Shown in pieces: positions 34,276-44,068 of a stretch of DNA of 64,000 nucleotides. The stretch lies in the NCBI RefSeq assembly GCF_002980575.1, contig NZ_PVBS01000001.1:1054001-1118000 (forward strand). Reading direction: 5' to 3'. Positions within the stretch are counted from its first letter, which is position 1, and the number at the start of each line of letters is the position of its first letter. The notes beneath the pieces were generated by a model that saw only the letters and a list, made by a program, of their open reading frames with translations, ran no database searches and was not told the origin of the DNA. The translations under genes were made by a program, and so were the position numbers. This DNA comes from Sphingobacterium gobiense (GTDB lineage: Bacteria; Bacteroidota; Bacteroidia; Sphingobacteriales; Sphingobacteriaceae).

Positions 34276-36693
34276 CTAAAACAATCTCGGAAAGGCCCCT
34301 TCATTATATTCACTCATCATTTCATATGCCAGTTCAACGACATCATCAACAGATGGTTTTGTAAAATAATCGCCATCAGATCCATATGGTGGACGGTTAG
34401 GTTTCGCTGAAAGCGTTCGAGGTTGCCCGTCCAACAGATAATAGCCATTTTGCTTTTCCAATATCTCGTGCATAATAAATGCGGCTGCACCACCCGGCAT
34501 ATCTTCGTCTACCACCAATAATTTATTGGTTTTCCCTAACGATTGACGGCAGATTTCTGTTCGATCGAAAGGTTGTAAACATTGTGCGTCGATAATCTCC
34601 AAAGAAATTCCTAGCTTTTCCAACTCGATGGCTGCTTCCTGCACAACACGCAGCGTAGCGCCGTAAGACACTACGGTAATATCTCTTCCTTCGCGTATCC
34701 GTTCCGCTATCCCGATGGGCACCATAAAATCACCAACGTTAGTAGGCATTTTTTCTTTCAATCGATAGCCGTTCAAACATTCTATCACCAGCGCAGGTTC
34801 ATCCGAACGAAAGAGGGTATTATACATACCGGCTGCCTGTGTCATATTGCGCGGTACACAAATATGCAAACCACGGAGCCCGCCAAGGAGAACGGTCATG
34901 GGTGAACCTGAATGCCAGATACCTTCTAATCGATGACCTCGCGTGCGGATAATGACAGGAGCTTTCTGCGTACCTTTAGTACGGTAGCTCAAACATGCCA
35001 AATCATCACTTAATACCGGCATGGCATAGATCAAGTAATCGAGATATTGGATTTCAGCAATAGGGCGTAAACCGCGCAAAGCTAAGCCAATCCCCTTTCC
35101 GATAATGGCAGATTCACGGATACCGGTATCAAAAATACGTAATTCGCCAAACTGTTCTTGCAGTCCTGCAAAACCTTGATTAACATCCCCTATTTTCCCA
35201 ACGTCTTCACCAAACGCTACGATGCGCTCATCACGTCTAAAATTGGCATCAAAACAAGCATTCAAAACTTCTCTACCATCCACAATAGAAACGTCCTGTT
35301 CATAATGGGCAGATATACCGTCTTTTTTTAATGGTGAATCGAGTGTATCAGAAAATAGCTTATCGTTATAGCGATCATAATTTTGCACCTGTTTTTGGGC
35401 ATACCAGGTCATCAAACCATCCTTTTCGGGCGAATCTATTCCTCTCAAATCACGAATTGCTCTTCTTACATGGCCATAGACTTCCTTCAAAGATGGTTCT
35501 GCCAACGACTGTAAGGTCTTTAGCGGCACTTCGATCATCGGATTTTCAATAGCCGATAGCAATGCTATTGCTTCATCTAAATCAACTTGAAGCGTCTTAT
35601 GATAGTCTGCCCAAGCACGTCGCTGTTCTTGACGGACAAAGTCTTTGGCTTCTTTTTCCAGATCTTTTAATTCCTCTTCTTGCGCAATACCCGATTGCAA
35701 TAACCAATCCCGCATCTTCAGATTGCAGTCGAACGCACTCTCCCATTCTAGTCGTTCGACCGATTTATAGCGTTCATGCGATCCAGATGTAGAGTGCCCT
35801 TGTGGCTGCGTCAACTCTGTGACATGAACAACACATGGTACATGCTCTTCTCGCGCGTAACGAGCCGCTTGTTCGTAGACTTCGCATAAAGCGGGATAAT
35901 CCCAGCCACGTACTTTAAATATTTCGATACCGTTGCTATTGTTTTCACGTTGAAAACCTTTCAGCACTTCGGATATATCGGCTTTCGCCATCTGTACATC
36001 ATTCGGAACAGATATTCCATAGCCATCATCCCAGACAGAAATAACAACCGGTATTTGCTTTACTGCCGCGGCATTCAGTGTTTCCCAAAAAACACCTTCT
36101 GATGTAGAAGCATTCCCAATGGTACAAAAAACTACCTCTCTTCCTTGGCGCGAAAAATAGGTGAGATAATCCAGATTTCGATTTTCTTTATATAATTTAG
36201 ATGCTAAACCTAGCCCCATAACACGCGCCATCTGTCCGCCTGTTGTCGAAATATCAGAAGCGGAGTTCTTCTGCGCTGTCTGGTTTAACCAATTTCCCTC
36301 CTTATCAAGTAGTTGTGTAGAAAAATGACAATTCATTTGCCGTCCGCCAGAGGATATATCAGCTTCCAGATCAGGGTTGGCATATAGTTGGGAAAAGAAA
36401 TGATAAATACTAGATATACCTATAGCAAAGGCTAATGTTTGATCCCGGTAATAGCCAGAGCGCCAGTCACCGGGTTGGAATACCTTAGCTAACGCAATTT
36501 GCGCAATCTCTTTACCATCACCAAATACCCCGAATTTTGCCTTTCCAGTTAACACCTCCTTGCGTCCCAACAGGCTTGCAATCCGGCTTTCAACCGCTAA
36601 TCTATAATCGTTTAAAATGATTTCACGAAAATCGTCAAAACTGATTTTTGACGTTTCAAAATCACTGTTTATATTCATGGTGATATTAGACAT
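34276..36693 (-). CDS. Single-chain 2-oxoacid dehydrogenase E1 (alpha-beta fusion)
   Basis: Thiamine-diphosphate decarboxylase component, 805 residues, carrying alpha (about 1-400) and beta (about 460-800) subunits in one chain; branched-chain 2-oxoacids are the likely substrate. The alpha half has GDGKEIAQIAL and the cofactor segment GNASTSEGVFWETLN leading to WDDGYGIS. The beta half has IVAFGEDVGKIGDVNQGF and FDTGIRESAIIGKGIGLALR. The usual GDG and NN metal ligands are changed to GNA and DD at the same spacing. A -7-like TACTTTTG (complement of 36713-36720) precedes the start. The E2 and E3 genes are not in this window. Pyruvate as substrate is not excluded. Confidence 0.8.
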   Translation of the reverse strand: MSNITMNINSDFETSKISFDDFREIILNDYRLAVESRIASLLGRKEVLTGKAKFGVFGDGKEIAQIALAKVFQPGDWRSGYYRDQTLAFAIGISSIYHFFSQLYANPDLEADISSGGRQMNCHFSTQLLDKEGNWLNQTAQKNSASDISTTGGQMARVMGLGLASKLYKENRNLDYLTYFSRQGREVVFCTIGNASTSEGVFWETLNAAAVKQIPVVISVWDDGYGISVPNDVQMAKADISEVLKGFQRENNSNGIEIFKVRGWDYPALCEVYEQAARYAREEHVPCVVHVTELTQPQGHSTSGSHERYKSVERLEWESAFDCNLKMRDWLLQSGIAQEEELKDLEKEAKDFVRQEQRRAWADYHKTLQVDLDEAIALLSAIENPMIEVPLKTLQSLAEPSLKEVYGHVRRAIRDLRGIDSPEKDGLMTWYAQKQVQNYDRYNDKLFSDTLDSPLKKDGISAHYEQDVSIVDGREVLNACFDANFRRDERIVAFGEDVGKIGDVNQGFAGLQEQFGELRIFDTGIRESAIIGKGIGLALRGLRPIAEIQYLDYLIYAMPVLSDDLACLSYRTKGTQKAPVIIRTRGHRLEGIWHSGSPMTVLLGGLRGLHICVPRNMTQAAGMYNTLFRSDEPALVIECLNGYRLKEKMPTNVGDFMVPIGIAERIREGRDITVVSYGATLRVVQEAAIELEKLGISLEIIDAQCLQPFDRTEICRQSLGKTNKLLVVDEDMPGGAAAFIMHEILEKQNGYYLLDGQPRTLSAKPNRPPYGSDGDYFTKPSVDDVVELAYEMMSEYNEGAFPRLF

Positions 36694-36917
36694 ATTTAAC
36701 CAATGGTTTCAACAAAAGTAGTAAAATATACGTATTATTGGAAATAGCAGCAGTGTATACCCATAAAACATTTTGCAAATAACGATAGAGAGAAGAGATT
36801 ATACTGTTGCATATGAAGATTCTTTTTTCTAAAATTAAAAAGATGCGCATTCATTTCATCGAAATAGAAATGTTGACAGATAAAATTAGAAGATGTAAAA
36901 AAGACTAAAATACTCCG

Positions 36918-36925
36918 TATATTTG
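36918..36925 (+). promoter_or_regulatory. -7 box for purL
   Basis: TATATTTG matches TAnnTTTG and lies 39 bp before the chosen purL ATG. A possible TTG start at 36923 falls inside it, which argues against that upstream start. Confidence 0.5.
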
Positions 36926-36964
36926 TACTTTGATTTGAAGAACGTTCAAAATACACCATTAGTA

Positions 36965-39900
36965 ATGATTCATTTCTTTGTGAACCCAAGCCGCACCGTT
37001 TATGGTGTGCAAACCCAAAACGACTTATCGGCAGAAGATATTTCCAGATTAAATTGGCTTTTTGGAAACGCGCAAAAGCTCGACGAACAGACATTAGACA
37101 ACTATTACGTCGGCCCTCGCGCTGCGATGGTAACCCCTTGGAGTACCAATGCTGTTGAAATTACGCAGAACATGGGTATTCAAGGCATTATCCGCATTGA
37201 AGAATTTCATCCAGTAGATGAAAACTTCACCGATTTCGACCCGATGATTTCGCAGAAATATGCCATACTGACACAAGACATATACACGATCAATATCCAA
37301 CCAGAACCTATTCTGGAAATTGACGATATTGATGTATACAATAAATCGGAAGGTTTAGCTTTGAGCCCGGAAGAAGTGGAATATTTGAACAACCTTTCGA
37401 AGAAACTTGGACGTAAGCTGACAGACTCCGAAGTTTTCGCGTTTTCACAGGCAAATTCGGAACACTGCCGTCACAAAATATTCAACGGAACCTTTATCAT
37501 TGACGGTGAAGAACAACCCTCTTCCCTATTCAAGCTGATTAGAAAAACATCGGAAACTAATCCCAATGAAATTATCTCGGCCTATAAAGATAATGTAGCG
37601 TTTGTCAAAGGACCAAAGGTCACCCAATTTGCTCCCAAATCGGCGGATAAACCGGACTTTTACGAAGAAAAAGCATTTGAATCGGTATTATCGCTCAAAG
37701 CTGAAACCCACAATTTCCCTACAACGGTAGAACCATTTGCGGGGGCCGCAACAGGCTCGGGTGGTGAAATCCGTGACCGACTGGCAGGAGGTCAAGGAGC
37801 TTTGCCTTTGGCGGGTACCGCTGTGTATATGACCGCTTACTCTCGTCTTGAATCGGATTCCACAGAAGGCGGATCCTTCGGTTCCGCTCAGGGCAAGCCG
37901 TGGGAAAATGGTATGAAAGAACGTCCGTGGCTGTATCAAACACCAATGGACATCCTTATCAAAGCATCCAATGGAGCTTCTGATTTTGGCAATAAATTCG
38001 GACAGCCTTTGATCGCGGGTTCTGTACTGACCTTTGAACATGAAGAAGGGGGGCGGAAATTAGGTTATGACAAAGTCATCATGCAAGCGGGTGGTGTCGG
38101 CTATGGTAAAGCAGACCAAGCTAAAAAACATGCACCAAAAATAGGTGATAAAATCGTTATTCTCGGTGGTGAAAACTACCGTATCGGTATGGGCGGTGCG
38201 GCTGTATCCTCTGCCGATACAGGTGCTTTCGGCTCCGGTATAGAATTGAACGCGATCCAACGTTCTAATCCCGAAATGCAAAAACGGGCGGCAAATGCTA
38301 TCCGTGCCTTTGTAGAATCGGACAGCAACCCCATCGTCTCCATTCATGACCATGGTGCTGGCGGACATCTCAACTGTTTATCAGAATTGGTGGAAGAAAC
38401 GGGTGGACTAATCGATATGGACAAGTTGCCTGTAGGCGACCCTACCCTATCGGCAAAAGAAATCATCGGCAATGAGTCCCAAGAGCGTATGGGATTAGTC
38501 ATTGCCGACAAAGATATTGAAATACTGAAAAAGGTAGCGGATCGTGAACGCGCCCCGATGTATGCTGTAGGTGACGTTACGGGAGATCATCGCTTTACTT
38601 TCCAGTCGAAATCAACTGGAGAAAAGCCAATGGACTACGATCTAGCGGACTTCTTTGGTTCTTCACCAAAAACGGTGATGAAAGACCGTATAATCGACCG
38701 TCAATATGCAGCTATCTCTTACGATGTTAACGAAGTTCCTACCTATTTGAAACAGGTATTACAATTGGAAGCTGTCGCCTCGAAAGATTGGTTGACGAAC
38801 AAAGTAGACCGCTGTGTTGGGGGACGAGTTGCTAAACAACAATGTGCAGGTCCTTTACAGCTTCCATTGAACAATGTGGGCGTCATGGCATTGGATTACA
38901 ACTCAACAGAAGGTATCGCGACCACCATCGGCCATTCACCATTGACCGCGTTAGTTGATCCGGTTGCAGGTTCTCGCAATGCTATTGCCGAAGCCTTGTC
39001 GAATTTAGTATTCGCACCTATCAAAAATGGCCTAGCGGGCGTATCACTTTCGGCAAACTGGATGTGGCCATGTAACAACGAGGGAGAAGATGCCCGTTTG
39101 TACGAAGCTGTAAAAGGCTGTTCTGAATTTGCCATCGCTTTGGGTATCAACATCCCTACCGGGAAGGACTCGCTGTCGATGAAACAAAAATATCCGAATG
39201 GCGAAAACGTAATCGCTCCGGGGACATTGATCATCTCTGCCGCAGGCAACTGTACCAACATCAATAAAGTAATTGAGCCGGTATTATCAAAAGATGCAGG
39301 TTCTATTTACTATATCAATCTATCGCAGGACACATTCAAGTTAGGTGGTTCTTCTTTTGCACAGATAAATAATAAGATCGGTAAGGAAGCACCAACCATT
39401 CAAGATGCGGATTATTTAAAAAAAGCATTCAACGCGATACAGGAGGCTATCCTATCAGGCTACGTAGCTGCAGGGCACGATATAGGTTCGGGCGGGCTGA
39501 TTACGACCTTATTGGAGATGACGTTTGCTGACGTTAACTTGGGCGCACAATACGATTTAAGTGGTTTAGGTGAAGCAGACACAGTTAAAGCATTATTCAA
39601 CGAAAATATTGCTGTCGTGTTGCAGGCAAAAGATGACGCTGCTCTTGAAACGTTATTATCCCAAGCGGGCGTACAAGCCGTAAAAATCGGAAAGGCGATC
39701 AACGGAACCACTGTATCCTTCCAAAATAATGCAGACGAATTTACATTCGACGTAGCGGAAACACGTGATACCTGGTTTAAAACGTCGTTCTTGTTAGACA
39801 GCAAACAGTCTAAAAATGGCATGGCTCAAGAGCGCTATAACAACTATAAGAACCAACCCTTAAACTATGTATTCCCATCGCAATTTGATGGCAAAAAGCC

Positions 39901-40675
39901 TGTACGCGCGACAGACGGAACGACTAGACCCAAAGCAGCCATCATCCGGGAAAAAGGTTCAAACTCCGAAAGAGAAATGGCCAACGCGATGTATTTAGCC
40001 GGTTTTGACGTAAAAGATGTTCACATGACCGACTTGATTTCGGGTCGCGAAACGCTGGAAGACATTCAATTTATCGGCACGGTGGGCGGTTTCTCTAATT
40101 CCGATGTTTTGGGTTCGGCGAAAGGCTGGGCGGGGGCTTTCCTCTACAATGAGAAAGCGAAAAATGCCCTGGAAAACTTCTTTGCACGTCCAGACACGAT
40201 GTCTGTCGGTATCTGTAACGGCTGCCAGTTGTTTATGGAATTGGAACTTATCAATCCGGAACATGAGGTACATGGAAAGATGTTGCATAATACATCCCAA
40301 AAACACGAATCTAGTTTTGCTTCGGTAAAAATACAAGATAGTAACTCCATTATGTTGTCTACCTTGGCGGGGAGCACATTGGGTGTATGGATTTCACACG
40401 GCGAAGGTAAGTTTAACCTCCCCCACAGTGAAGATCAATATAACATCGTAGCTAAATACGCTTACGAACAATATCCGCATAATCCAAATGGATCGGATTT
40501 CAACACCGCTATGCTTTGTGATAAGACCGGGCGCCATCTCGTGACTATGCCACATATCGAACGGTCTATCTTCCAATGGAATTGGGCATTTTATCCTGCT
40601 GGTAGACAGGATGAGATTACCCCTTGGTTGGAAGCCTTTGTGAATGCACGCAAATGGTGTGAACAGCATAAATAA
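36965..40675 (+). CDS. purL: Phosphoribosylformylglycinamidine synthase, large single-chain form
   Basis: Fourth step of purine synthesis: FGAR plus glutamine and ATP to FGAM. About 1236 residues from ATG 36965 (MIHFFVNPSRTVYGVQTQ), the usual size of the long form. In order: N-terminal PurS-like domain, linker, two AIR-synthase-like halves (with SQANSEHCRHKIFNGTF, LKAETHNFPTTVEPF, IHDHGAGGHLNCLSELVEET and the second-half HDIGSGGLITTLLEMTF) and a C-terminal glutamine amidotransferase with catalytic Cys in GICNGCQLF and the His/Glu of MPHIERSIFQWNW. An intrinsic terminator follows. Single-gene unit. Confidence 0.95.
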   Translation: MIHFFVNPSRTVYGVQTQNDLSAEDISRLNWLFGNAQKLDEQTLDNYYVGPRAAMVTPWSTNAVEITQNMGIQGIIRIEEFHPVDENFTDFDPMISQKYAILTQDIYTINIQPEPILEIDDIDVYNKSEGLALSPEEVEYLNNLSKKLGRKLTDSEVFAFSQANSEHCRHKIFNGTFIIDGEEQPSSLFKLIRKTSETNPNEIISAYKDNVAFVKGPKVTQFAPKSADKPDFYEEKAFESVLSLKAETHNFPTTVEPFAGAATGSGGEIRDRLAGGQGALPLAGTAVYMTAYSRLESDSTEGGSFGSAQGKPWENGMKERPWLYQTPMDILIKASNGASDFGNKFGQPLIAGSVLTFEHEEGGRKLGYDKVIMQAGGVGYGKADQAKKHAPKIGDKIVILGGENYRIGMGGAAVSSADTGAFGSGIELNAIQRSNPEMQKRAANAIRAFVESDSNPIVSIHDHGAGGHLNCLSELVEETGGLIDMDKLPVGDPTLSAKEIIGNESQERMGLVIADKDIEILKKVADRERAPMYAVGDVTGDHRFTFQSKSTGEKPMDYDLADFFGSSPKTVMKDRIIDRQYAAISYDVNEVPTYLKQVLQLEAVASKDWLTNKVDRCVGGRVAKQQCAGPLQLPLNNVGVMALDYNSTEGIATTIGHSPLTALVDPVAGSRNAIAEALSNLVFAPIKNGLAGVSLSANWMWPCNNEGEDARLYEAVKGCSEFAIALGINIPTGKDSLSMKQKYPNGENVIAPGTLIISAAGNCTNINKVIEPVLSKDAGSIYYINLSQDTFKLGGSSFAQINNKIGKEAPTIQDADYLKKAFNAIQEAILSGYVAAGHDIGSGGLITTLLEMTFADVNLGAQYDLSGLGEADTVKALFNENIAVVLQAKDDAALETLLSQAGVQAVKIGKAINGTTVSFQNNADEFTFDVAETRDTWFKTSFLLDSKQSKNGMAQERYNNYKNQPLNYVFPSQFDGKKPVRATDGTTRPKAAIIREKGSNSEREMANAMYLAGFDVKDVHMTDLISGRETLEDIQFIGTVGGFSNSDVLGSAKGWAGAFLYNEKAKNALENFFARPDTMSVGICNGCQLFMELELINPEHEVHGKMLHNTSQKHESSFASVKIQDSNSIMLSTLAGSTLGVWISHGEGKFNLPHSEDQYNIVAKYAYEQYPHNPNGSDFNTAMLCDKTGRHLVTMPHIERSIFQWNWAFYPAGRQDEITPWLEAFVNARKWCEQHK

Positions 40676-40682
40676 TCAAGAG

Positions 40683-40708
40683 GACCCGTCAATTGGCGGG
40701 TCTTTTTT
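40683..40708 (+). terminator. Intrinsic terminator of purL
   Basis: GACCCG (40683-40688) pairs with CGGGTC (40697-40702) and is followed by six T. Confidence 0.85.
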
Positions 40709-40752
40709 GTATATTCGGAAAACACTATTATGAACATCATGCGAGGAACCTT

Positions 40753-41859
40753 ATGAAAAACTCGGCCAAAATTATCTGTTTTCTGCTTTTATCTGTTGTA
40801 ATTTTTCAGTCGTGCAGGTTAGGTAGATTTGTGTACTATAACTTTGCCAATATTACCGATCATAGAATATTCCCCTACCGAACGATAGAAACTTCTTCGT
40901 CGGCTTTCATCTTTCCGAAGGCACGGCGTCCGAAACAGCCGGAAAATATCGATTCAGATAAGGGCAATGAACCTTTTGATTCCTATTTGGAACGTACCAA
41001 AACCGTTGCTTTTCTGGTTATACAAGATGACAGTATACAATATGAAAAATATTTCAACAAATACGCAGAGGAATCCATCGTTGCATCTTTCTCTATGGCA
41101 AAATCCATTACATCCATGCTCATTGGCATTGCCATTGAAGAGGGAAAAATTCAATCCGTAGATGAGCCGATCACCCACTACATTCCGGAATTAAAGCCGA
41201 ACGGATTTGATGCTGTCACAATAAAACACCTGCTGCAAATGACGTCCGGACTGGATTTTAACGAAAGTTACACCAATCCGTTTGGACACGCGGCAACTTT
41301 TTATTATGGCACCAACCTTCGGAAAGCCATCACTAAGTTAAAATTGAAAGATACACCTGGCGAAAAATTTGATTATACCAGCGGGACAACCCAGCTTCTT
41401 GGGCTCGTATTGGAAAGAGCGCTAAGAACCCAAACCGTCAGTTCTTATCTGGAAGAAAAAATCTGGAAACCCCTAGGGATGGAATATGATGCCACTTGGA
41501 GCCTCGATCGGAAAAAAGATGGACTGGAAAAGACGTTTTGTTGTCTAAATGCCCGTGCAAGAGACTTTGCTAAACTAGGGAGACTATATCTACACAACGG
41601 AAAATGGAATGACACGCAAGTCATTCCGGAACGATGGGTAAAAGCGTCTACTAAATTAGATACCACCGAACATAGTGCCCCTTTTTATCAGTATCAATGG
41701 TGGCTCACAAAAAACGCAGCGCAGTTTTACGCACAAGGTATATTAGGGCAATACATTTTTGTTGATCCTGATAAAAATCTGATTATCGTTCGGTTGGGAG
41801 AAAAAACAAGCAAGGTCAACTGGGTTAGGTTTATTGCTCAAGTCGCTAATTCTTATTAG
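40753..41859 (+). CDS. Class C beta-lactamase-like serine hydrolase, lipoprotein
   Basis: Envelope serine hydrolase of 368 residues from ATG 40753; the in-frame Met 20 codons earlier precedes the terminator-adjacent leader and is less likely. The N-terminus KIICFLLLSVVIFQSC is a lipoprotein signal with Cys near residue 21. The catalytic SxxK is SMAK (in VASFSMAKSITSMLIGIAIE), with YTSG as the probable second motif. These proteins are usually esterases or peptidases; antibiotic resistance should not be assumed. It converges on an acyltransferase gene. Confidence 0.82.
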   Translation: MKNSAKIICFLLLSVVIFQSCRLGRFVYYNFANITDHRIFPYRTIETSSSAFIFPKARRPKQPENIDSDKGNEPFDSYLERTKTVAFLVIQDDSIQYEKYFNKYAEESIVASFSMAKSITSMLIGIAIEEGKIQSVDEPITHYIPELKPNGFDAVTIKHLLQMTSGLDFNESYTNPFGHAATFYYGTNLRKAITKLKLKDTPGEKFDYTSGTTQLLGLVLERALRTQTVSSYLEEKIWKPLGMEYDATWSLDRKKDGLEKTFCCLNARARDFAKLGRLYLHNGKWNDTQVIPERWVKASTKLDTTEHSAPFYQYQWWLTKNAAQFYAQGILGQYIFVDPDKNLIIVRLGEKTSKVNWVRFIAQVANSY

Positions 41860-41878
41860 CCTCCTCCCCTATTTTCTC

Positions 41879-42889
41879 TTATTCAGCATCTTCTCTGTTT
41901 GCATGAGATTCTGTGGTCCTATTCCATGCGTTTTGCTTGGGAATATTCGTCTCTGTTTCTGTTACCGCTTGCTGAAACCTTGCCATCGCATAAGCCGTTG
42001 TCGGTAAAAAAATAAAGACAAAAAAGCCTCCCCAAAATCCTACAAACCGGCTTATCAGGACGCTACAAAACAAAACAAATAGGGGATATGAAAACAATAA
42101 TACCGAGAAAAGTAGGGAATCATAAAATATAGTGCCTTCCGTTTTCTTTTTAATATAATCCCGCCATAAACGATAAAACCAGAACTGTGTGTAATACCCT
42201 ATTTTGGCTGTGACACGCCAAAAACGGTTATCTTTGCCCAAATCTTGCTCTGGAGCCAAAGGGCTTGCAACCATCGCTTCTCGGAGATTATTCCGCACGT
42301 CCCGGATAATAGCTGCTGTCTCTACTTGATGCCCGGATATGTATTCCGTTGTATCCAAAGGCGGCAATGCCTCCAATTCTATCGCTTTCGGTACATGTCG
42401 GAAAGAGTTATAATTTAAAGTATAGGGTTGAATTTGCAATGGCAGCTCTACCCTGTAAGAGCGTTCCAACAGCGATGTTAATCCACCGTTCATAAAAGGC
42501 TGTAATTCCCAGAGATTTCGAGATCTGCCTTCGGGAAATATCAGCACATGTTCCCCTGCTGTCAATCGTCGCATGCACTCATCAAATGTAAAATCGTTCT
42601 TTACCGCAAAGTCCTCATCATCATTTCGTTTATAAACAGGTAACATAGAGAGCCACCGCAATACTACGTTTGCGACCGGGTATTTAAAAATATCTCCTCT
42701 CGTTAGAAAGCAAATCTTTACGGGAGCATAGGCTGCTATTACCAATGCATCTAAAAAAGAGTTAGGGTGATTTGCTATGATAATAGTGGGATAGGTATAT
42801 CGAGCCTGCCATATATTCCTAGCTTTCAATCCGGGAGCATACCACATCAATCCCAAGCGAATAAACAATCGTAGTACGGAATAAAACAT
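41879..42889 (-). CDS. PlsC-type acyltransferase
   Basis: Membrane acyltransferase of 336 residues, probably acting on lysophosphatidate or a related lipid. The HxxxxD catalytic motif is NHPNSFLD (in IIIANHPNSFLDALVIAAYA), and the glycerol-phosphate binding motif is FPEGRSRN. The C-terminal third contains two hydrophobic helices (about 245-290), which are not in minimal PlsC proteins. The exact acyl acceptor is unknown. The 418 bases between this start and kdsB contain a tandem repeat array. Confidence 0.8.
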   Translation of the reverse strand: MFYSVLRLFIRLGLMWYAPGLKARNIWQARYTYPTIIIANHPNSFLDALVIAAYAPVKICFLTRGDIFKYPVANVVLRWLSMLPVYKRNDDEDFAVKNDFTFDECMRRLTAGEHVLIFPEGRSRNLWELQPFMNGGLTSLLERSYRVELPLQIQPYTLNYNSFRHVPKAIELEALPPLDTTEYISGHQVETAAIIRDVRNNLREAMVASPLAPEQDLGKDNRFWRVTAKIGYYTQFWFYRLWRDYIKKKTEGTIFYDSLLFSVLLFSYPLFVLFCSVLISRFVGFWGGFFVFIFLPTTAYAMARFQQAVTETETNIPKQNAWNRTTESHANREDAE

Positions 42890-42982
42890 ATCGTTAAGAT
42901 ACTTATATTGTTACCCTTTAAACATATTTTTCCTAAAAAAGTTTGATTCATATCTTTTCAATAATTCTCTTTTCGCCTACAT

Positions 42983-43255
42983 GAACGGTGCTTTCTTGTT
43001 GACGAATTCTCTTTTCCTTATAAAGAACGATGCATTCTTCAACACGAATGGTCTTTTCCTCATAACGAATAGCGCTTTCTTGTTGACGAATTCTCTTTTC
43101 CTTATAAAGAACGATGCATTCTTCAACACGAATGGTCTTTTCCTCATGAAGAATAGAGCTTTCCTGTTAGCGAGTTCTCTTTCTTTTATAAAGAACGATG
43201 CGTTCTTCAACACGAATGGTCTTTTCCTCATGAAGAATAGTTTATTCTTGTTAGG
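42983..43255. repeat. Tandem array: thirteen 21-bp units arranged as 84-bp super-repeats
   Basis: Thirteen consecutive 21-bp units, nearly all beginning GAA or GAG. Four unit types recur in fixed order, recognisable by GAATTCTCTTTTCC, GAACGATGCATTCTTC, GAATGGTCTTTTCCTC and GAATAG-GCTTTC, giving an 84-bp higher-order period (43004, 43088, 43172). The first 84-mers are almost identical, later ones slightly diverged. Because 21 is a multiple of three and stops are absent, both strands show open frames. T-tracts recur every 21 bp, about two helical turns. There are no unique spacers, so it is not CRISPR. Confidence 0.9.
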
Positions 43256-43307
43256 GAAATTTTGATTATTTTTTTTGAGGTAAACAAAGTAATGACTTAC
43301 TTTGGAT

Positions 43308-44051
43308 ATGAGAATAATCGGAATTATACCAGCCCGATATGAGTCGTCCCGTTTTCCGGGAAAACCTTTAGTAGATATTGGTGGAAAGTCCATGATACAA
43401 CGGGTTTACGAACAGGTGAAGGGGTGCGCCGGTCTTGCGGAAGTTATCGTAGCCACCGATGATATTAGAATTGAGGAGCACGTACGTTCATTTGCCGGGA
43501 ATGTGCTCATGACGTCTTCAACCCATCAATCAGGAACAGATCGTTGTGCAGAGGTGGTTTCGAAAATAAGCGGCTTTGATGTGGCTATTAATATTCAAGG
43601 CGATGAACCTTTTATAAGCCCTTTGCAAATCGAGCTTTTAAGCAACCTTTTCCTAGATGCAACGACCGAAATAGGAACGTTGATAAAGAAAATCGACAAC
43701 CTTGCTGATTTGTTTAATGAAAGTACGCCAAAAGTGGTCGTTAATTCCAGAAAAGAGGCTATGTATTTTTCGCGACAGACCGTCCCTTTTCAACGCGGTG
43801 CAAAGCAGAGCGACTGGATAAACAACTTTACCTATTTCAAACATATCGGTATATATGGTTATAAAGTGGACATACTAAAAGAGATTACCAAGCTTCCTTT
43901 ATCTTCTTATGAAAAAGCGGAAGGATTGGAACAATTACGGTGGTTAGAAAATGGTTATAGAATTAAAATCGCTGAAACCGAATTCGACACCATTTCCGTT
44001 GACCATCCCGAAGATGTAGAGTTGATTAAAAGGGAATTTTTTAGTACGTAA
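43308..44051 (+). CDS. kdsB: 3-deoxy-manno-octulosonate cytidylyltransferase
   Basis: Activates KDO as CMP-KDO for lipopolysaccharide core synthesis. About 247 residues from ATG 43308, giving the family start MRIIGIIPARYESSRFPGKP; a TTG two codons earlier is less likely. Motifs: IPARYxSxRxPGKPL, VIVATDD, and INIQGDEPFISPLQI. The start lies only four bases after TTACTTTG, a near -7 box, so the transcript may be leaderless. kdsA is also in this window, about 18 kb away. Confidence 0.93.
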   Translation: MRIIGIIPARYESSRFPGKPLVDIGGKSMIQRVYEQVKGCAGLAEVIVATDDIRIEEHVRSFAGNVLMTSSTHQSGTDRCAEVVSKISGFDVAINIQGDEPFISPLQIELLSNLFLDATTEIGTLIKKIDNLADLFNESTPKVVVNSRKEAMYFSRQTVPFQRGAKQSDWINNFTYFKHIGIYGYKVDILKEITKLPLSSYEKAEGLEQLRWLENGYRIKIAETEFDTISVDHPEDVELIKREFFST

Positions 44052-44068
44052 AACCGTATCTTTGCCGT

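Noticed and set aside
36923..36964. TTG start 14 codons earlier for purL
   Set aside because: It lies within the -7 box TATATTTG; MIHFFVNPSRTVYG is the normal N-terminus.
40753..41859. Antibiotic-resistance beta-lactamase
   Set aside because: Only the SxxK fold is shared; most such lipoproteins in Bacteroidota are hydrolases of unknown substrate.
42983..43255. CRISPR array
   Set aside because: Units are contiguous with no unique spacers, and no cas genes are present.
42981..43265. 94-residue plus-strand ORF of FLLTNSLFLIKND-type repeats
   Set aside because: It is a by-product of a 21-bp tandem repeat lacking stops; the opposite strand is equally open, there is no start context, and composition is unlike any protein family.
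42977..43393. 138-residue minus-strand ORF with KRPFVLKNASFFIRKREF repeats
   Set aside because: Same repeat read on the other strand, beginning inside kdsB; not a gene.
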